Below are positions 60,336-64,000 of a stretch of 64,000 nucleotides of DNA, piece by piece. Within the stretch, counting starts at the first letter, position 1, and the number at the start of each line of letters is the position of its first letter. A program made the position numbers and the translations under genes. The DNA comes from Sternotherus odoratus (lineage: Eukaryota > Chordata > Testudines > Kinosternidae): NCBI GenBank assembly GCA_032164245.1, contig JAVMKO010000003.1, positions 132,625,924-132,689,923 on the forward strand. The letters run 5' to 3'. The notes under the pieces are model-generated. The model was not told where the DNA came from, searched no databases, and saw only the letters and a list, made by a program, of their open reading frames with translations.

Positions 60336-60847
60336 CAGTAAACCCTCGATTTAACGGACCTCGATTTAACGGACTTCGGATGCAACGGACAAAATTTCTG
60401 AGCAAGTCTGATGCATTCCTGATCCATTTCTGGTGGGCTGGCTGCTGGCTCCCGGCTGCCGCCCGGATCACAGCAGCGGGTGGGCTGGCTGCCGCCCGGT
60501 TCCAGGCAGCAGGAGAGCTGGCTGCCGGCTCCCAGCTGCCGCCTGGGTCGAGGCAGCGGGCGGGCTGGCTGCCGGCTCCCGGCTGCCGCTGGGGTCCCAG
60601 CCGCGGGCAGATTGGCTGCCGGCTCCCAGCTGCCACCCGGGTCATGGAAGCGGGAGGGTTGGCTGGCGGGTCCCGGGAGCCGGGACCCATGCGGGCTGGC
60701 TGCCGGTTCCCGTCTGCCGCCCGGGTCCCAGCAGCGGGCGGGCTGCTGCTCCAACATCTCGGTTTTTTTGTTTTGTTAAATAACGGACTTTTGGATTTAA
60801 CGGACACCCCCTCGCCCGAATTAGTCCGTTAAATGGAGGTTTTACTG
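60336..60847 (+). mobile_element. pogo/Tigger-like nonautonomous element with GC-rich minisatellite core (copy B)
   Basis: This is the same element as 3322-3757 in opposite orientation. It starts 'cagtaaaccctcgatttaacggacctcgatttaacggacttcggatgcaacggac' and ends 'cggacaccccctcgcccgaattagtccgttaaatggaggttttactg', with TA at 60334-60335 and 60848-60849. The core (60430-60755) holds about nine imperfect units of 35-40 bases built on 'gggctggctgccggctcccggctgccgcccgggtc'. It is longer than copy A by 76 bases, mostly through unit number. The overlapping 90-186-codon frames on both strands are minisatellite translations (Gly/Ala/Ser/Pro repeats). Confidence 0.88.
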
Positions 60848-60849
60848 TA

Positions 60850-62200
60850 GTTATTTTTGAAGTCCTTTTAGCCAGCATTAAACGTTTTGAGCTGTTGGCT
60901 TTCTGTTTGGTCAATGGTTGTCAGGAAACATCTCACCTAAAGGTGAGCCAGCCGTAAGGTAATTAAAAACAATGATTTTCAGGTTTTACCATCATCTTGA
61001 AATTTGAATTCAGAGGCCTGATGCATGTTGATGAACATTCCAGTATTATACATTGGAATAGCTATAATCAGGGTAGTTTTTGTCTATTAATCAACATTGG
61101 TTTATTATATAGAACTTGGCATACTGCACTTTTCAAGATGTGTTGTTTTAAATAAAAGGCATTCTTTTGGAAAAGCAAAGAAAGCACACCTACAGATAAT
61201 GCAAAACACCATTTTGCATATGTTCAATTATCCTTTTAACTTCTTATTATCCTAAATAAATTATTTCATTGTTTGTGAAATAGAACATTTCTTGCCATAT
61301 GAGATGCTTTCTTAAAGTTCCCAAGTTTTTGGCTAATGTTACAAATTCAAAAAGAGATTCTATTATAGAACAGTGTGGGACTCTTCAGCAAAACGGTGCT
61401 TTAATTTATATATATATAATCTTTACATTTGTGTATACATATAAAAATGCATACTGTAAAATTATATAAACAATCAAGCAATCATGTCTTTCAGTGTTAT
61501 CTATTGCCATCATTCCCCATGCATTGAGGCTCTCACTATAGCTATTACTATAAAACGTTCCCTAAGTACATAAAGGCTCTAATCGTTAAGATTTTTATTA
61601 CCAGCCACACATACAGAGCTGCAAATTGCCTTGTTTCAGATTTATTATGTATTACTCCAGAAATTCTATAAAGATCAAAAGAACTGATTACAATGTTGAC
61701 CTTTGCATTAACTCATCTGAATTTAAATTCAAGTGTTTGATTTGGGAAAATAAGTCCATTTATCATAGGTCTGCTACTGAGGGGATTGTGCAGCCCTGAT
61801 TGGGAGTGCTAAGACCAAATTTATTTATTGAGCGTTGGCTTGAAAATTGTTTGTAGGACAAGCGGAACAAAAGTTTGACCTGCCATTGTGTAGTACCAAG
61901 GGAACAATATGGCAATTGCCCTTTTAAAATATCTTATAGTCAGTCTGTTGCAATCTTTCTGACAGAGAAAGAGAATATTAATAGTTTAAAAATATATACT
62001 CTTAAAAATGTAAACCATTCTTAGATTTAAAATCAATGAGTCCTCTTCACTATGAAATAACTAGCTCTTCAGCTTGGAGGTCACAGTTTTAACAGTACAG
62101 AAGAAAACAATACTTATTGTTGCATGTTCTAAAAGCCATAAAACTTCTATATCACACCAATTTCATTTGCTCTACTGTAAATATACAGTGTACATATATT
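60850..62200. other. Unique intron
   Basis: AT-rich with a short (TA)n near 61407-61419. No gene or repeat was recognised. Confidence 0.5.
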
Positions 62201-62204
62201 AACA

Positions 62205-62305
62205 TTTTGGACCCATTTTTCATCTGGTGCAATCATTTCTGTGCTACTGAATTAAATGGCGATATGCTGCTTTATACCAGCTCAGGATCTGGCCCTTTTT
62301 CTAAA
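62205..62305. repeat. Decayed copy of the palindromic amniote repeat
   Basis: 'catctggtgcaatcatttctgtgctactgaattaaatggcgatatgctgctttataccagctcaggatctggccc' parallels the 42534-42606 repeat (…gatttacaccagctgaggatctggccc). Confidence 0.55.
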
Positions 62306-62654
62306 ACTATGTAGCAGAGCAAAAAGTAATATGCTTATACAGTGAATTTTTGATGGGTTACTTATTGTTTTTAAAATAATAGATCTGGCTAATGGTTTTC
62401 AAATTTGTATCTTGTAAAATAAGTTAAGGTTACATTTTTAAAAAGAGTTATAGTGAAGCAGTTGGAGTGTTGTGCTTATGTAGTTTCATAGATTTTGAAC
62501 CAGAATATCAATATTATAAATCATTACATAATTTACTAATTTAATATGAAATTTGAACTCTATTTGAAACAAATCTGTTATCTGCTATGTAATTTCAGAT
62601 AACTAAATTGTGTAGAAATTATGTCATTACCTATTAACTATGTAACTGTTACAG

Positions 62655-63120
62655 TGCTACAAATGCCAACCACCCGCCTCAGCAGGTTGGAGTGAACTTG
62701 ATGGAGCCAGCGGTGAAAGGGGAGGACATACCCCACAATGAGGGAGCTGGATGCTCACTGAGGGATTCCAGGTAGCTTCTCACCTCCCCTTGGAATCTCT
62801 GGAACCCGCTGGCCAATTGGTAAACAGGGGTGCTCATTGGCCCACATCCCCTAGCTCCAGGGATTTAACCTAGAGCAAAGGCCACGTGGAGCCTGTTTCA
62901 ACTCTGTTCCAGCAGCCCTGCCCTACCAGCCCAGCCTGACAGCTGCTGTGTGTCTATCCAGTCATCAGCCATTTGCGGGTCAGGAGGAATGTTTTCTTCC
63001 TTAGGGATTTGGTAGAGGACCAGGGAGTTTTTCACATTCCTCGCAGCACCTTCAAGCCATAGTGGGTTAAGTAGGAACGCTTTTAATACCAACTGAAGTA
63101 TTTGGATGAGTTATTAATTC
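62655..63120. repeat. GC-rich dispersed repeat, not assigned
   Basis: Contains 'gcgggtcaggaggaatgttttcttccttagggatttggtagaggaccagggagtttttcacattcctcgcagcacc', which resembles the 'gtcaggaaggaattt...gggagtttttcgccttcctctgcagca' phrase of CR1/LTR repeats of turtles. It begins after 'ctgttacagtgctacaaatgcc'. Boundaries and family are unclear. Confidence 0.4.
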
Positions 63121-63344
63121 TTTGAAACTTGCAGCTGTTTTCCAGTGTGGTTCCTGAGGTGAAGACCTGGGATTCTGGTGATGGGCCTTGGGCTAATGAA
63201 ATAGGGTAAGACCTTCTGACCCTCCCAGGCTGCACACTCCTTCTCACAGGGGAGGGTTGATAGGATGCAGAGCAAGCTGAGTTATTGGGGGATAGGCTGA
63301 GGAGTTTTGTGGTAGAAGTCCTTTAAACTGTGCACTGGAACCAC

Positions 63345-63640
63345 TAAGGGTATGTCTATATAGACACACACACACACAATGATAGTGCATCTCAGAGCTT
63401 GGGTCAACTGATTTCGGCTTGTGGGACTTACACTAAGGGACTGAAACACAGACTAGTCTCAGATCCTGGGCCACAGACCAAGTGGAAAAGTCTATATTTT
63501 TAGATGCATAGCGTAAGCTCGAGAAGCCCAAGTCAATTGACCTGGGCTCTAAAACTCTCTGTGTTGTGAAGGAACTCACAGCCATCTTGTGCACTTAGCC
63601 CCCATAAGCTGGAAGAAAGGACCCCACAGAGTCAGATTTC
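63345..63640. repeat. MITE remnant (GGGTATGTCTATA terminus)
   Basis: 'ctaagggtatgtctatatagac' followed by (AC)n and 'gcttgggtcaactgatttcggcttgtgggacttacactaaggg' is a decayed turtle Harbinger-type MITE. A clear right terminus is missing. Confidence 0.45.
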
Positions 63641-64000
63641 TGCTATGCTTATAAAGATAAAACAGCTGCAGGAACTGCAAAGAAAAAAAATTAATAGAAA
63701 TGGGGGGAAGTGTGAAAAACTGACCTTAATTTGGGTCCCTGCGCTTGTAAAAAAATTTTTGCTAAAGTTGCTTGGCTAATAAGTAGAATAATAAATTATT
63801 ATTCGCTATTGCTAGGTTATTTCTAGGAAGATTGTTAACCTATTAGGGACTATTATAAGATATTACTTAAGCTAACAATAAAAAAGTTTAGTTAAAAATG
63901 TACTTTAAAAAAAGTTGAAATTTTCTAAAAGCAAAAAATCACTGACCTAAGAACTCCCCGTTAGTTAGGCAGAAGGCTGGCTACTAGAACCCTGTTGCTG
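63641..64000. other. Intron to window end
   Basis: AT-rich, no recognised gene. Confidence 0.45.

Larger units (their letters stand above)
5912..64000 (+). other. GPATCH2: GPATCH2 long intron (continues past the window)
   Basis: After the donor at 5912 no further exon of GPATCH2 could be found. The whole remainder reads as intron, at least 58 kb long, packed with the transposon relics listed separately. This rests on a visual search for the conserved downstream peptide blocks. A diverged or very short exon could have been missed. Confidence 0.7.

Noticed and set aside
60247..60914. Open frames of up to 186 codons, the second longest of the window
   Set aside because: Minisatellite frames open in several registers on both strands, with no domain.
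63181..63200. 'gggccttgggctaatg' considered as the GLGLG end of the G-patch region
   Set aside because: The surrounding translation has no NMGW or GSGLG block, and the sequence lies in a repeat-like region.

Overview
The window is vertebrate nuclear DNA: AT-rich, intron-dominated, with spliced exons and a dense load of transposon relics. The repeat mix (CR1 LINE tails, L2-like LINE tails, MIR-type SINEs, a Penelope-like element with a GIY-YIG domain, hAT, pogo/Tigger-like and PIF/Harbinger DNA transposons, GC-rich LTRs) points to a sauropsid, and most likely a turtle. The turtle assignment is an inference from repeat families that I recognise; no species can be read from the sequence.

The only host gene I can support is GPATCH2 (G-patch domain-containing protein 2) on the + strand. 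Three consecutive internal coding exons are present at 1903-1964, 4793-4972 and 5832-5911. All have AG/GT borders and compatible phases (1, 1, 0) and join into one open frame of about 107 codons. The start of the gene and the C-terminal G-patch exons are not in the window. Everything after 5911 therefore looks like one intron of at least 58 kb, and 1-1902 is the end of the preceding intron.

Layout: 1-1230 holds a partial LTR and two GC-rich DNA-transposon remnants. The first full intron carries a PIF/Harbinger transposase fragment (2405-2700, - strand) and a pogo/Tigger-like element with a GC-rich minisatellite core (3322-3757). The long intron holds a Penelope-like element with inverted arms (6065-7195), a solo LTR (7600-7973), CR1 pieces (10976-12142), MIRs, a 70-bp tandem duplication (16002-16141), a second Tigger-like MITE (16285-16600), an unassigned TIR element (18093-19000), a hAT MITE with a perfect 8-bp target duplication (23707-24418), an L1-like reverse-transcriptase relic (26100-26530) and a 704-bp LTR (27030-27733). 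About 27.7-37.7 kb is mostly unique intron. A decayed but nearly complete two-gene PIF/Harbinger element follows (about 37745-41685; transposase + strand, Myb/SANT-like protein - strand). Next are an L2 fragment (42150-42430), a minisatellite-rich element (43981-44968), a hAT/CR1 composite (47122-47622), mostly unique DNA to 53.7 kb, a nested L2/Penelope/hAT block (57110-59500) and an inverted second copy of the Tigger-like minisatellite element (60336-60847).

No tRNA, rRNA, CRISPR array, operon or second host gene was seen. Apart from the GPATCH2 exons, nearly all open frames are chance, minisatellite or decayed-transposon frames. The most interesting structures are the two-gene Harbinger relic, the Penelope-like element and the hAT element with long internal inverted repeats, and the pair of inverted Tigger-like copies that bracket two GPATCH2 exons. 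Repeat family names come from recall of typical sequences and structural hallmarks, not from a database search.
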